Assembly (NCBI GenBank): GCA_028278325.1 | Contig: JANQEO010000306.1 | Location: 1-48,183, forward strand | Source of the DNA: Candidatus Binatia bacterium | GTDB taxonomy: Bacteria; Desulfobacterota; Binatia; UBA1149; JAJCZL01 | Length of the DNA stretch: 48,183 nucleotides | Direction: 5' to 3' | In this document: positions 40,064-48,183 of the stretch, in pieces | How positions within the stretch are numbered: position 1 is the stretch's first letter | Layout: the number at the start of each line of letters is the position of its first letter | The notes under the pieces: generated by a model | Told to the model about the DNA's origin: nothing | The model's database searches: none | Seen by the model: only the letters and a program-made list of their open reading frames with translations | Translations under genes and position numbers: made by a program

Positions 40064-41677
40064 TCAGACCCACGCGGGGTCGCCGTAAACTCCGAAAACT
40101 TCCCTGAACACGTCGGAGATCTCCCCGACACTGCACGACCTTCTCACCGCCTCGATTATCGGCGGCATCAGGTTTTCTCCGCTTCGAGCCGCGCGGCGAA
40201 TGCCGTCCAGCCCTTCAACCACGCTCTCTGCATCCCTCCCGGCTTTCAGTGTCACCAGAGCCTTCGACTGCCGCTCCTCGATCATCGTATCGATCTTGAG
40301 CGTGTCGATGCTGGTACCTTCCTCACCGGAACGGTATCCGTTGACGCCGACGGTAACGTATTCACCGGCGTCGCTGGCCTGCTGAAACGCGTAGGCCGCA
40401 TCCGCGATCTCTTGCTGGGGGTAGCCGAGCTCGATGGCTCGAAGGATGCCCCCCATCTCGTCGATCTTCTCGATGTACTCCCAGGCTTCCGCCTCCATGC
40501 GGTCGGTGAGGGCCTCGAGGGCGTAGCTGCCGCCGAGCGGATCCACGGTCCCGGTAACGCCTGTCTCCTCTGCGAGGATCTGCTGCGTTCTAAGGGCGAC
40601 GGTTACCGCCTCCTCGGTGGGAAGCGAATGAGTCTCGTCGAGAGAGTTGGTGTGAAGAGACTGAACCCCGGCCAGTACCGCCGCCAGAGCCTGCACCGTA
40701 ACCCTGACCACGTTGTTGACCGGTTGCTGCGCCGTCAGAGACACTCCGGAGGTCTGTGCGTGTGTCCTCAGCAGACAGGCGCGGTCCGTCTTGGCGCCGA
40801 AGCGTTCGCGCATGATCTTGGCCCACATGCGGCGCGCGGCACGGATCTTCGCAATCTCCTCGAGAAAATCGTTGTGGACGTTGAAGAAGAACGACAGGCG
40901 CGGCCCGAACTCGTCTGCATCCAACCCGCGTTCCACGGCCGCCTGCACGTAGCCGATACCGTCAGCCAACGTGAACGCCAGCTCCTGAACCGCCGTCGAG
41001 CCGGCCTCACGAATATGGTAGCCGGAGATCGACACCGGGTGCCATCGGGGCACTTCCTTGGTGCAGAACTCGACCATGTCGGTAACGACTCTGAGCGAAG
41101 GCTCGGGGGGACAGATCCACTCCTTCTGGGCGATGAACTCCTTGAACATGTCGTTCTGGATGGTGCCGCTGATCTTGCGCCAGTCGCACCCTCGCCTTTC
41201 TGCCACCACCAAGTACATGGCCAGCAGGATCGACGCCGTGCAGTTGACGGTCATCGACGTCGTGACCTCTTCCAAGGGGATGCCGTCGAACAGCACCTCC
41301 ATGTCTTCGACGGTGGAAACGGCTACGCCCTCACGCCCCACTTCACCGAGAGCTCGGGGGGAGTCGGCGTCGTAGCCCATCAACGTGGGCATATCGAAGG
41401 CCGTCGACAGGCCGCTGGTGCCCTCGGCCAGAAGATACTTGAAACGCTCGTTGGTATCGCCGGCGTTGCCGAACCCGGCGAACTGGCGCATGGTCCAGCG
41501 CCGTCCTCGGTACATGTTCGGATATACGCCGCGGGTGAAAGGATACTCGCCCGGGCTGCCACCGTCTTCACCGACGTCGGCGGGTCCGTAGACTTCCTTC
41601 AGCTCCAGACCCGAGAGCGTGGAATGTTCAGGTCTGGCGGGCTGTTGGGGTTGTTTGCGTGCTGGATCGGACGCCAT
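40064..41677 (-). CDS. B12-dependent acyl-CoA mutase large subunit, isobutyryl-CoA-mutase-like
   Basis: 537 residues, the TIM-barrel part without the B12 domain. Conserved segments include [58 protein letters not shown] and [21 protein letters not shown]. In methylmalonyl-CoA mutase an Arg (R207 in Propionibacterium) grips the carboxylate; here the same spot, in [14 protein letters not shown], is Gln184. Gln there is typical of isobutyryl-CoA and 2-hydroxyisobutyryl-CoA mutases. Tyr56 is in the place of the MCM Tyr89. This suggests that a CoA ester lacking the second carboxylate is used. An IcmF-type chaperone is not seen here. Confidence 0.88.
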   Translation of the reverse strand: MASDPARKQPQQPARPEHSTLSGLELKEVYGPADVGEDGGSPGEYPFTRGVYPNMYRGRRWTMRQFAGFGNAGDTNERFKYLLAEGTSGLSTAFDMPTLMGYDADSPRALGEVGREGVAVSTVEDMEVLFDGIPLEEVTTSMTVNCTASILLAMYLVVAERRGCDWRKISGTIQNDMFKEFIAQKEWICPPEPSLRVVTDMVEFCTKEVPRWHPVSISGYHIREAGSTAVQELAFTLADGIGYVQAAVERGLDADEFGPRLSFFFNVHNDFLEEIAKIRAARRMWAKIMRERFGAKTDRACLLRTHAQTSGVSLTAQQPVNNVVRVTVQALAAVLAGVQSLHTNSLDETHSLPTEEAVTVALRTQQILAEETGVTGTVDPLGGSYALEALTDRMEAEAWEYIEKIDEMGGILRAIELGYPQQEIADAAYAFQQASDAGEYVTVGVNGYRSGEEGTSIDTLKIDTMIEERQSKALVTLKAGRDAESVVEGLDGIRRAARSGENLMPPIIEAVRRSCSVGEISDVFREVFGVYGDPAWV

Positions 41678-41739
41678 GGGCGCACTTCAACGAACGGCGG
41701 AGTATAGCCAAATCCCCTGCCCGAAACCAGGGCGGCTAT

Positions 41740-42684
41740 CTAGTGATAGTCGGGCTTGTAGTCGAAGCGGTGGCGGGTCTCCAGAAGCCGCACCGTGCCG
41801 CTGGCGGAGCGCATGACGACGGAATGGCTGACGGCACCCCCTTTCGAGAAACGCACGCCTCTCAGGTATTCGCCGTCAGTGACGCCCGTGGCCGCAAAGA
41901 GCACGTCGCCCGACGCCATGTCTCCGAGTTCGAGCTTCTTGCGCGGATCGGAGACCCCGGCCGCGTACAGAGCGTCGGCGTCGGCCTGGGAACGGGGATG
42001 GAAACGGCACTGCATGAAGCCGCCCATGCACTTGTTGGCTGCGGCCGACAGGATGCCCTGCTCGCCGCCGCCCGTGCCGAGCAGCAGGTCAACTCCGGAG
42101 CCTTCACGTGCCGCGGCCATCGCCGCGGAGACGTCACCGTGGGGAATCAGTTTCACACGAGCACCGGCAGCCCTGACTTCGTCAACGAGGCTGTCGTGGC
42201 GCGGCCTGTCGAGGATGATCACCGTCAAGTCCTCGACGTAGACCGATCTAAGTTCGGCCAACGCTTTTAGGTTGTCGGTCGGACTCTTGTCGAGGTCGAG
42301 GACTCCTATCCCGTCCGCCGTCGTCGCGATCTTCTCCATGTAGGTGTTGGCCGGACACCGCAGCATGCCGCCGCTGCTGGTCAGAGCCACGACCGACATC
42401 GCGTTGGGCCCGCCCAGTGCGCAGCTGATCCCGCCTTCCAAGGCGTTGATCGCGACGTCGACCGCCGTGCCCTTGTTGCCGAGACGATCGGAGGTGAGCT
42501 TGGCCGCGTAACCGCGTCCGACTACCAACTCGCCTTCGATCTCGAGATCCTGGAAGGCCGTGACCATCGCGTCGATGGCCGACCGTTCGGGCGCCATCTC
42601 GTCGCCGCGTCCGTTCTCGCGAGCGGCTGCGAGGGCTGCCGCCTCCGTAACCCTGACCAGTTCTAGCGCTAGGTTACGTTCCAC
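41740..42684 (-). CDS. GlpX-like protein (fructose-1,6-bisphosphatase class II fold) with altered metal site
   Basis: 314 residues with a GTG start. Overall similarity to GlpX is clear: LALELVRVTEAAALAA, GRGDE, TVIILDRPRHD, PHGDVSAAMA, ELGDMASGDVLFAATGVTDGEYL. But the active-site motifs are changed. Where GlpX has GEGExDEAPM this protein has GRGYAAKLT (Glu57 and Glu59 become Arg and Tyr). The DPIEGT motif is NALEGG (Asp to Asn, the second Glu kept). The APEG motif is GEQG (Glu to Gln), and the Asp of the first metal motif is Glu33. It is likely a pseudoenzyme or has a new substrate. It sits in the threonine/apgM run. Confidence 0.75.
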   Translation of the reverse strand: MERNLALELVRVTEAAALAAARENGRGDEMAPERSAIDAMVTAFQDLEIEGELVVGRGYAAKLTSDRLGNKGTAVDVAINALEGGISCALGGPNAMSVVALTSSGGMLRCPANTYMEKIATTADGIGVLDLDKSPTDNLKALAELRSVYVEDLTVIILDRPRHDSLVDEVRAAGARVKLIPHGDVSAAMAAAREGSGVDLLLGTGGGEQGILSAAANKCMGGFMQCRFHPRSQADADALYAAGVSDPRKKLELGDMASGDVLFAATGVTDGEYLRGVRFSKGGAVSHSVVMRSASGTVRLLETRHRFDYKPDYH

Positions 42685-42756
42685 CGCTCAGGCGTCCTAT
42701 CGAGCATCTCTGCGTGTTTCCTCCGGCCGTCAACCAGGGGTGGCATTATTTCTTCG

Positions 42757-43959
42757 TCACGCCTCGCCCCGCACGAAGCGGTCGAGCAGCCCGTGAGCCT
42801 CGTCGATCATAATGCCGGTGGCTTGCGCCTCCGCCTCACTGTAGCGCTCGCTCCCACCACGGTGGGAAGAATTGTCCATTATAGCGAACGGCACGGGGTC
42901 GGCCGAATGGGTCTTGGTAGAAACCGGCGTAGCGTGATCCGGCAGCACCATGATCCGCCAATCCCCGTAACGATCGATCCCGTTCAGGATGGTGCCGATC
43001 ACGTCCCTGTCGAGGGCCTCGATAGACTGCACCTTGAGCGCCGCATCTCCCATGTGACCGGATTCGTCGGGAGCCTCCACGTGCACGAACACCAGGTCGA
43101 GGTCCGCGAGCGCGTCCAGGGCGTACTGCCCCTTGCCAACGAAATTCGTGTCGATGAAGCCCGTGATTCCGGGGACGTCGATGCGCTCGAGGCCGGCGAG
43201 ACGCCCGAGGCCGCCTACGACATCGACGGCGGTGATCACACCGCCTTTCAGACCATGACGCTCGGTGAGGGTGGGAACGCTCGGCTTGCGGCCCTGCCCC
43301 CAGAGCCATATGTCCGTGGCCATCTTCTCGCCCCTCTCGCGGCGGCGCTTGTTGGCCTCACTGCCGGCGATGATTCGGTTGGCCGCCGCCGTCAGTTCGA
43401 GCAGCTTGGCGCTGCCCTCGCCTTTGGGAAGGAAGTCGGCGACACCGCGGTCCGTTATGTCGTGCGGAGGAGTCGTCTCCATCGCTTCGGTGCCCCCGTG
43501 CCAAACCATCAGGTGGCGATAGCTCACGCCGGGGTGGAACGAGACCGTGCCGTCACCCAACTCGGCCTGCAGCGAGTTGATTATCTCCGCTGCGTCTTCC
43601 GATGAGATGTGGCCAGCCGTGAAATCGTTCATCACGTCGCCCTGATGCGTAGAGTCCAGAGTCACCAGATTGCATCGGAAGGCCACGTCTTCGGGGGCCA
43701 GGTCGATGCCCATGCTGGCGGCTTCGATGGGCGAGCGGCCGGTGTGATAGCGGGTCGGGTCGTAACCGAGGATGCTCATGGTGCCGACGTCGGTCCCCGG
43801 AGGCATGCCCTCGGGAATCGTCACCGTCAGGCCCAAGGTCCCCTGAGCCGCGATCCTGTCCATGTTCGGGGTGTCGGCGGCTTCCAGCGGGGTCTTGCCT
43901 CCCAAAGACTCCACGGGGTAGTCCGACATTCCGTCTCCCTGGATGAGTACGTACTTCAT
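42757..43959 (-). CDS. apgM: cofactor-independent phosphoglycerate-mutase-like protein, proposed homoserine kinase
   Basis: 400 residues of the archaeal-type ApgM family (alkaline phosphatase superfamily). D9 in LIQGDGMSD, the Ser62-like residue in DVGTMSILGYDPTRYHTGRSPIE and the C-terminal DESGHMGD, MVLPDHATP and HRGG segments supply the metal site. The gene directly follows thrC (gap 3 bases) and hom. Such ApgM proteins next to hom/thrC define the family proposed to phosphorylate homoserine when ThrB is lacking (TIGR02535). No thrB is present in this window. That function is genome-context evidence, not proof. Confidence 0.87.
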   Translation of the reverse strand: MKYVLIQGDGMSDYPVESLGGKTPLEAADTPNMDRIAAQGTLGLTVTIPEGMPPGTDVGTMSILGYDPTRYHTGRSPIEAASMGIDLAPEDVAFRCNLVTLDSTHQGDVMNDFTAGHISSEDAAEIINSLQAELGDGTVSFHPGVSYRHLMVWHGGTEAMETTPPHDITDRGVADFLPKGEGSAKLLELTAAANRIIAGSEANKRRRERGEKMATDIWLWGQGRKPSVPTLTERHGLKGGVITAVDVVGGLGRLAGLERIDVPGITGFIDTNFVGKGQYALDALADLDLVFVHVEAPDESGHMGDAALKVQSIEALDRDVIGTILNGIDRYGDWRIMVLPDHATPVSTKTHSADPVPFAIMDNSSHRGGSERYSEAEAQATGIMIDEAHGLLDRFVRGEA

Positions 43960-43962
43960 GCT

Positions 43963-45021
43963 TCAGTCCAGCCCCATGGCCTGCAAGGCCTCTTCCACGC
44001 TCGGCCCGATCTTGGTCGGCTCGGGGCAGACCTCTATAGCATTGGTGGGGTCCTTCAATCCATGACCGGTAAGAGTGCAGACGGCCGTGCTGCCCGGTTC
44101 GACCCGCGATTCGCTCACGGCCTTCTTGATGCCGGCGATCGACGCGGCCGAGGCCGGCTCTGCGAACACGCCCTCGCAGGCCGCCAACTGCTGGTACGCT
44201 TCGATGATCTGTCGGTCGGTGACGGAGTCGATGATGCCGCCCGACTCATCCCGGGCCGCCGCGGCCCCCTTCCAACTCACGGGGTTTCCGATCCGTATCG
44301 CCGAGGCGATGGTCTGAGGATCATCGACCTGCTGGCCGATGACGATGGGCGCCGCCCCCGCCGCCTGGAATCCCATCATCTTGGGCAGCCGGTCGCTGAC
44401 GCCGTCGGCCTCGTACTCTTTGTAACCGAGCCAGTAGGCGGTGATGTTGCCGGCATTGCCGACGGGCAGGAAGTGATAGTCGGGAGCACGCCCCAAGACA
44501 TCACAGACCTCGAATGCCGCCGTCTTCTGACCTTGTATACGTAGCGGGTTGATCGAATTGACGACCGTTACCTGCGCTTGCTCCGCGACGCCGGTAACCA
44601 CCCTGAAGGCGTCGTCGAAGTTGCCACGAACGGCCAGCACCCGGGCGCCGTGCATGACAGCCTGGCTGAGCTTGCCAAGCGCGATGTTGCCCTCCGGAAC
44701 GATGACGAACGCTCTTATTCCCGCGCGTGCGGCGTAAGCCGCGGCCGCCGCCGAGGTGTTACCGGTCGAGGCGCAGATGACGGCCTTTGCGCCGCGGGCG
44801 ACGGCCGCCGACAACGCAACGGTCATGCCGCGGTCCTTGAAGGAGCAGGTCGGGTTGAGCCCCTCATACTTGAGAAAGATGCGACCGTCGAAACCGATCG
44901 TAGCGGCCAGGCGCGGCGCTTCGATCAAGGGAGTGTTTCCCTCGAGCAGGGTTATCGCTTCCACACCGGCGTCCAGCTCGATGCGCTCGCGGTACTCCTC
45001 TATCACGCCCCGCCAAGCCAT
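43963..45021 (-). CDS. thrC: threonine synthase
   Basis: 352 residues, PLP fold type II. The PLP Lys is in NPTCSFKDRGMTVA, the phosphate loop in ASTGNTSAAAAAYAA, and GTTAVCTLTGHGLKDP-like segments close the C-terminus. It turns O-phosphohomoserine into threonine. The ATG abuts the stop of hom (TGAATG), so the two are translationally coupled. Short form lacking the SAM-responsive extension of plants. Confidence 0.95.
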   Translation of the reverse strand: MAWRGVIEEYRERIELDAGVEAITLLEGNTPLIEAPRLAATIGFDGRIFLKYEGLNPTCSFKDRGMTVALSAAVARGAKAVICASTGNTSAAAAAYAARAGIRAFVIVPEGNIALGKLSQAVMHGARVLAVRGNFDDAFRVVTGVAEQAQVTVVNSINPLRIQGQKTAAFEVCDVLGRAPDYHFLPVGNAGNITAYWLGYKEYEADGVSDRLPKMMGFQAAGAAPIVIGQQVDDPQTIASAIRIGNPVSWKGAAAARDESGGIIDSVTDRQIIEAYQQLAACEGVFAEPASAASIAGIKKAVSESRVEPGSTAVCTLTGHGLKDPTNAIEVCPEPTKIGPSVEEALQAMGLD

Positions 45022-46347
45022 TCAGTCGGCCTCCCCTAGTGCTTCCTCGACCCGGATCACATTCGGAGCAGCCCGGCAGCTGTCGAGCTTTCGTATCCGA
45101 GCCAGGGCTTTCTCCAGGCCCCCTTCCTTGGCCTTGTGGGTTCTTATCACCACAGGAACGGCTCCACGCTTGGCGCGCTCGTGTTGAGCAACCGTGGCAA
45201 TCCCGATGCCCTGGCGGCCGAGGATCTCGGCTATCTTGGCCAGAACGCCCGGCTTGTCCGCCACACTGAGCCTGACGTAGTGTTCGTGGGAAAGCTCCTT
45301 CATCGGCAAAACGCGAGCCGACTTGATGGAGGTGGCCGGACGCCCGTAGGCCGGCTGCGCCGCAGATCCGGACAACATTGCGCGTGCGGCATCCGCTATG
45401 TCGGCGACGACCGCGGTGGCCGTCGGCATCATGCCCGCTCCCTGGCCATAGTATATCGAGGTGCCCAAGGCCCGGCTTCGCAGGCATATCGCGTTGAACG
45501 GACCGGAAACCTTCGACAGCAAGTGAGTGTCCGGAACCATTGAGGGGTGAACCCGCGCCTCCACACCGGCGTCGGTGATGCGCGCGCTTGCAAGCAACTT
45601 GATCGTGTACCCGAACTCGTGAGCGTACTCGATGTCGGCCCCGGATATGTTGCTGATCCCTTCCATGTGAACACGAGCCGGATCGATCTTCTTGCCGAAC
45701 GCCATCGCCACCAACACTACGAGCTTGTGCAAGGAATCCGTGCCGTCGATGTCGAAGGTCGGGTCGGCCTCCGCCAGGCCCATGGCCTGAGCCTTGGCGA
45801 GAACTTCGGAAAACTCCCCGGCGCCTTCGGCCATCTGAGAGAGGATGTAGTTGGCGGTGCCGTTGACGATTCCATACACGTCGAGATGACGGTCACCGAC
45901 GAGCGCTTCACGGATCACACGAAGGATCGGTATCCCGCCGCCGACGCTGGCTTCAAAGCCAAGCGTCACGCCCTCTTTTTCTGCCATAGCCGCGAGTTCC
46001 AAGCCGTGTCGCGACAGCAGCGCCTTGTTGGCGGTCACCACGCTCTTGCCGGCTCGTATGGCCGTCTGCATGAAACGTCTGGCCGGCTCTATCCCTCCGA
46101 TCAACTCGACCACGACATCGACCGACGGGTCGTCGATCAACGCGGCCGCATCATCGATCAGCGTGCCGGCAGGCAGGCGTACTCCGCGGTCGGTCTTGGT
46201 GTCGAGATCCGCGACTCGACGAAGCTTGAGGCGGGCACCGATCCTCGCCTCGATGTCGGCAGCGTGGTCGCGCAACACGCGCACGACTCCGGTACCGATC
46301 GTCCCGAAGCCGATCACGCCCACGCCGATGTTCTTTTGCTTGGCCAT
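45022..46347 (-). CDS. hom: homoserine dehydrogenase with ACT domain
   Basis: 441 residues. N-terminal NAD(P) fold with VGVIGFGTIGTGVVRVL, catalytic part containing GGIEPARRFMQTAI, and a C-terminal ACT domain (LSVADKPGVLAKIAEIL, QHERAKRGAVPVVI) for feedback by threonine or another amino acid. It makes homoserine from aspartate semialdehyde and feeds thrC and apgM. Not fused to aspartokinase. 11 bases separate it from alaC. Confidence 0.95.
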   Translation of the reverse strand: MAKQKNIGVGVIGFGTIGTGVVRVLRDHAADIEARIGARLKLRRVADLDTKTDRGVRLPAGTLIDDAAALIDDPSVDVVVELIGGIEPARRFMQTAIRAGKSVVTANKALLSRHGLELAAMAEKEGVTLGFEASVGGGIPILRVIREALVGDRHLDVYGIVNGTANYILSQMAEGAGEFSEVLAKAQAMGLAEADPTFDIDGTDSLHKLVVLVAMAFGKKIDPARVHMEGISNISGADIEYAHEFGYTIKLLASARITDAGVEARVHPSMVPDTHLLSKVSGPFNAICLRSRALGTSIYYGQGAGMMPTATAVVADIADAARAMLSGSAAQPAYGRPATSIKSARVLPMKELSHEHYVRLSVADKPGVLAKIAEILGRQGIGIATVAQHERAKRGAVPVVIRTHKAKEGGLEKALARIRKLDSCRAAPNVIRVEEALGEAD

Positions 46348-46358
46348 CCCGACTTCTC

Positions 46359-47534
46359 TCAGCCACCCAGCATTTGCTTGATGCCGCGCACGGCCTGTCT
46401 TGTGCGATGTTCGTTCTCGATCAAAGCGAAGCGGACGTAGTCGTCACCATGTGGCCCGAAACCCGCACCCGGTGACACCGCGACCTGGGCTTCGGTAAGC
46501 ATCAATTTCGAAAACTCCAGCGAACCCATTTCACGGAACTGCTCGGGGATCTGTGCCCAAACGAACATGGTGGCCTTGGGAGGCGGCACCTCCCAGCCGA
46601 TCCTGGTCAGCCCCCGGCAAAGGGCATCCCGGCGCTTACGGTAAGTCTCACATATGTCTTGCACGCAGTCCTGGGGTCCGTTGAGGGCCTGTATCGACGC
46701 GATCTGTATGGGAGCAAACATGCCGTAGTCGTAGTAGGACTTGAGCCTCGACAGCGCTGCGATCATATCCGGGTTCCCGGCCACGAACCCCACCCGCCAT
46801 CCGGGCATGTTGTAGGTCTTGGACAGCGTGTAGCACTCTACGCCCACGTCTTTGGCCCCGGGGACCTGAAGGAAGCTCGGAGCTTCGTAACCGTCGAAGG
46901 TGAGCTCCGCGTATGCGTTGTCGTGGATGACCATCAGGTCGTTGTCGCGCGCGAAGTCGACGATCTTCTCGAAGAACCCGAGGTCGACCACCTCGGTTGT
47001 CGGGTTGGCCGGGAAGCTGATGATCAAGAGCTTCGGTTTCGGCCACAGATCCTCCATCGCTTCGACGAGGTTCTCGAAGAAGTCTTGACCCGGGATCAAA
47101 GGCACATGCCTGAGATCCCCGCCGGCGATGATCACCGAGTACTGATGGATCGGATAGCTCGGAGAGGGACAAAGCACCAAATCACCGGAGCTGATGCTCG
47201 ACAAAACCAGATGGCCCAGCCCCTCCTTGGCGCCCATGGTGACGATCATCTCGGTGTCGGCGTCCAGCTCTACGTCCCACTTCCGCTTGTACCAAGCCGT
47301 AGCAGCGAGGCGCAGCTTGTAGAGCCCGCGTGAGACGGAGTAGCGATGGTTGCGCGGCTTCGACAAGGCCTCCACCGCCTTTTCGACTATGTGACTGGGC
47401 GTGGCCCCGTCAGGGTTGCCCATGCCGAAGTCGATTATGTCTTCGCCGCGCTGGCGTGCAGCCTGCTTGAGCTCGACCACCGCGTTGAGCACGTAAGGTG
47501 GCAGCCGGTCGATTCGTTTGAACTCTGAGCTCAC
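46359..47534 (-). CDS. alaC: alanine-type aminotransferase (AlaC)
   Basis: 391 residues, class I PLP transaminase. [39 protein letters not shown], the Lys in [18 protein letters not shown] and [18 protein letters not shown] match the AlaC/YfdZ family, which transaminates pyruvate with glutamate. The GTG start overlaps lipA's stop (GTGA). AlaC beside hom is a frequent order, so the genes probably share an mRNA. Confidence 0.93.
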   Translation of the reverse strand: MSSEFKRIDRLPPYVLNAVVELKQAARQRGEDIIDFGMGNPDGATPSHIVEKAVEALSKPRNHRYSVSRGLYKLRLAATAWYKRKWDVELDADTEMIVTMGAKEGLGHLVLSSISSGDLVLCPSPSYPIHQYSVIIAGGDLRHVPLIPGQDFFENLVEAMEDLWPKPKLLIISFPANPTTEVVDLGFFEKIVDFARDNDLMVIHDNAYAELTFDGYEAPSFLQVPGAKDVGVECYTLSKTYNMPGWRVGFVAGNPDMIAALSRLKSYYDYGMFAPIQIASIQALNGPQDCVQDICETYRKRRDALCRGLTRIGWEVPPPKATMFVWAQIPEQFREMGSLEFSKLMLTEAQVAVSPGAGFGPHGDDYVRFALIENEHRTRQAVRGIKQMLGG

Positions 47535-48183
47535 GGCTGCGGATTTCCCTTGGCGAACATGCCGTCGGCCCTATAGGACGACCTGACCAGCGGTCCCGAC
47601 GATACTTCTTTGAAGCCGAGTGCGCGCGCTTCCGAAGCTATCTCTTCGAACTCGGTAGGATCGAGATAGCGATCCACCGGACGGTGGCGGCGGGTGGGAC
47701 GAAGATACTGCCCTACTGTGAGCAGATCACACCCTGTCGCGCTAATATCGGCCATCGTGTCGCTAATCTCCGCTCGCGTCTCGCCCATGCCGACCATCAG
47801 GCCTGTTTTCACCAACCAGGGCTTTCCGGCTTCGCCGGCCAGCCGGGATTTTGCCTTGGCAAGCACTTCCAGCGATCGCCCGTAGCGGGCGCGTCCCCTC
47901 ACCTCCGGCGTCAACCGCGCTACGGTTTCCAGGTTGTGGCCGAAGACATCGGGACGGCTCGCCAAGACCATGTCGATCAACTCGACTCGCCCGTTGAAAT
48001 CCGGTGTCAGCACCTCTACCGAAACGCCCTCGATCCGTTCGCGGAGCGCTTCGACCGTTCTCGCAAACACCGACGCACCCTCGTCGGCCAGGTCGTCACG
48101 AGCCACGGATGTGACGACCACGTAGCGCAGCCCCATGCTGGCGGCAGCCTCAGCCACCGACTCCGGCTCCCTGTCTTCGAGAG
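47531..48183 (-). CDS. lipA: lipoyl synthase, C-terminal part (cut by window edge)
   Basis: The frame runs off the right edge, so the N-terminal radical-SAM CxxxCxxC motif is outside the window. What remains is clearly Lip[51 protein letters not shown] and the C-terminal [12 protein letters not shown], whose Ser ligates the auxiliary cluster. It inserts sulfur into octanoyl groups to make lipoate. Its stop overlaps alaC. Confidence 0.95.
   Translation of the reverse strand, partial: LEDREPESVAEAAASMGLRYVVVTSVARDDLADEGASVFARTVEALRERIEGVSVEVLTPDFNGRVELIDMVLASRPDVFGHNLETVARLTPEVRGRARYGRSLEVLAKAKSRLAGEAGKPWLVKTGLMVGMGETRAEISDTMADISATGCDLLTVGQYLRPTRRHRPVDRYLDPTEFEEIASEARALGFKEVSSGPLVRSSYRADGMFAKGNPQP

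Noticed and set aside
40010..41707. 565-residue open frame antisense to the mutase
   Set aside because: It mirrors the mutase gene frame, has no recognisable motif and no ribosome site.

Overview
The window looks like a chromosomal segment of a high-GC bacterium of the old 'Deltaproteobacteria' type (Myxococcota, Desulfobacterota or Binatota are all possible; the sequence does not decide). Reasons: a hom-thrC-apgM threonine cluster next to alaC and lipA, a PrkA/YeaH/SpoVR operon, an NtrB/NtrC pair, a two-subunit B12 acyl-CoA mutase, and secreted proteins with Thr-rich linkers and Cys-rich modules. No rRNA, CRISPR array, insertion sequence or integrase gene was recognised.

Region 1 (1-11737) is an accessory island abutting a tRNA-Glu(TTC) gene at 11738-11812 on the minus strand. 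Its base composition is visibly less GC-rich than the rest. It contains repeated remnants of the 3' half of that tRNA (2030-2073 and 5642-5685, plus a scrap near 4222). A shared ~120-125 nt repeat starts exactly at the anticodon loop and occurs at 2074, 5686 and 9121. The pattern looks like successive site-specific insertions into one tRNA gene. The cargo is mostly exported proteins: a Thr-rich/Cys-module protein, a Cys-containing secreted protein, a large beta-propeller and a 231-aa exported protein. It also holds a 4-TM membrane protein, an Rv2258c-like methyltransferase and an alpha/beta-hydrolase-adenylate cyclase fusion whose hydrolase active site is lost. A half tRNA-Arg broken at its anticodon loop lies in the same island.

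Region 2 (11738-26199) is housekeeping: tRNA-Glu and tRNA-Lys, fused trehalose-6-phosphate synthase/phosphatase, a protein methyltransferase, a YkgJ-like cysteine-cluster protein, an AAA ATPase of unknown role, a YHCH/SHOCT secreted protein, a TetR regulator, an acyl-CoA synthetase, glnS, tRNA-Glu(CTC), aconitase and gltX.

Region 3 (26200-35500) is regulatory: a single-domain response regulator, then a 406-bp control region with a perfect 22-bp palindrome and a good sigma70-type promoter, then the prkA-yeaH-spoVR operon. ispF and a divergent ntrB-ntrC-thiE run follow, the last two genes overlapping.

Region 4 (35482-48183) is a long minus-strand run: lipA (cut by the window edge), alaC, hom, thrC, apgM (probable non-orthologous homoserine kinase), a GlpX-like protein with most metal ligands replaced, the B12 acyl-CoA mutase large and small subunits, thiolase, an HAD-IB phosphatase, a BtuF-like cytoplasmic protein and dnaB. 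It joins threonine synthesis, acyl-CoA/B12 metabolism and replication, with several stop/start overlaps.

The observations most worth following are the tRNA-Glu-anchored repeat modules, the catalytically altered GlpX-like protein in the threonine cluster, and the pseudo-hydrolase/cyclase fusion.
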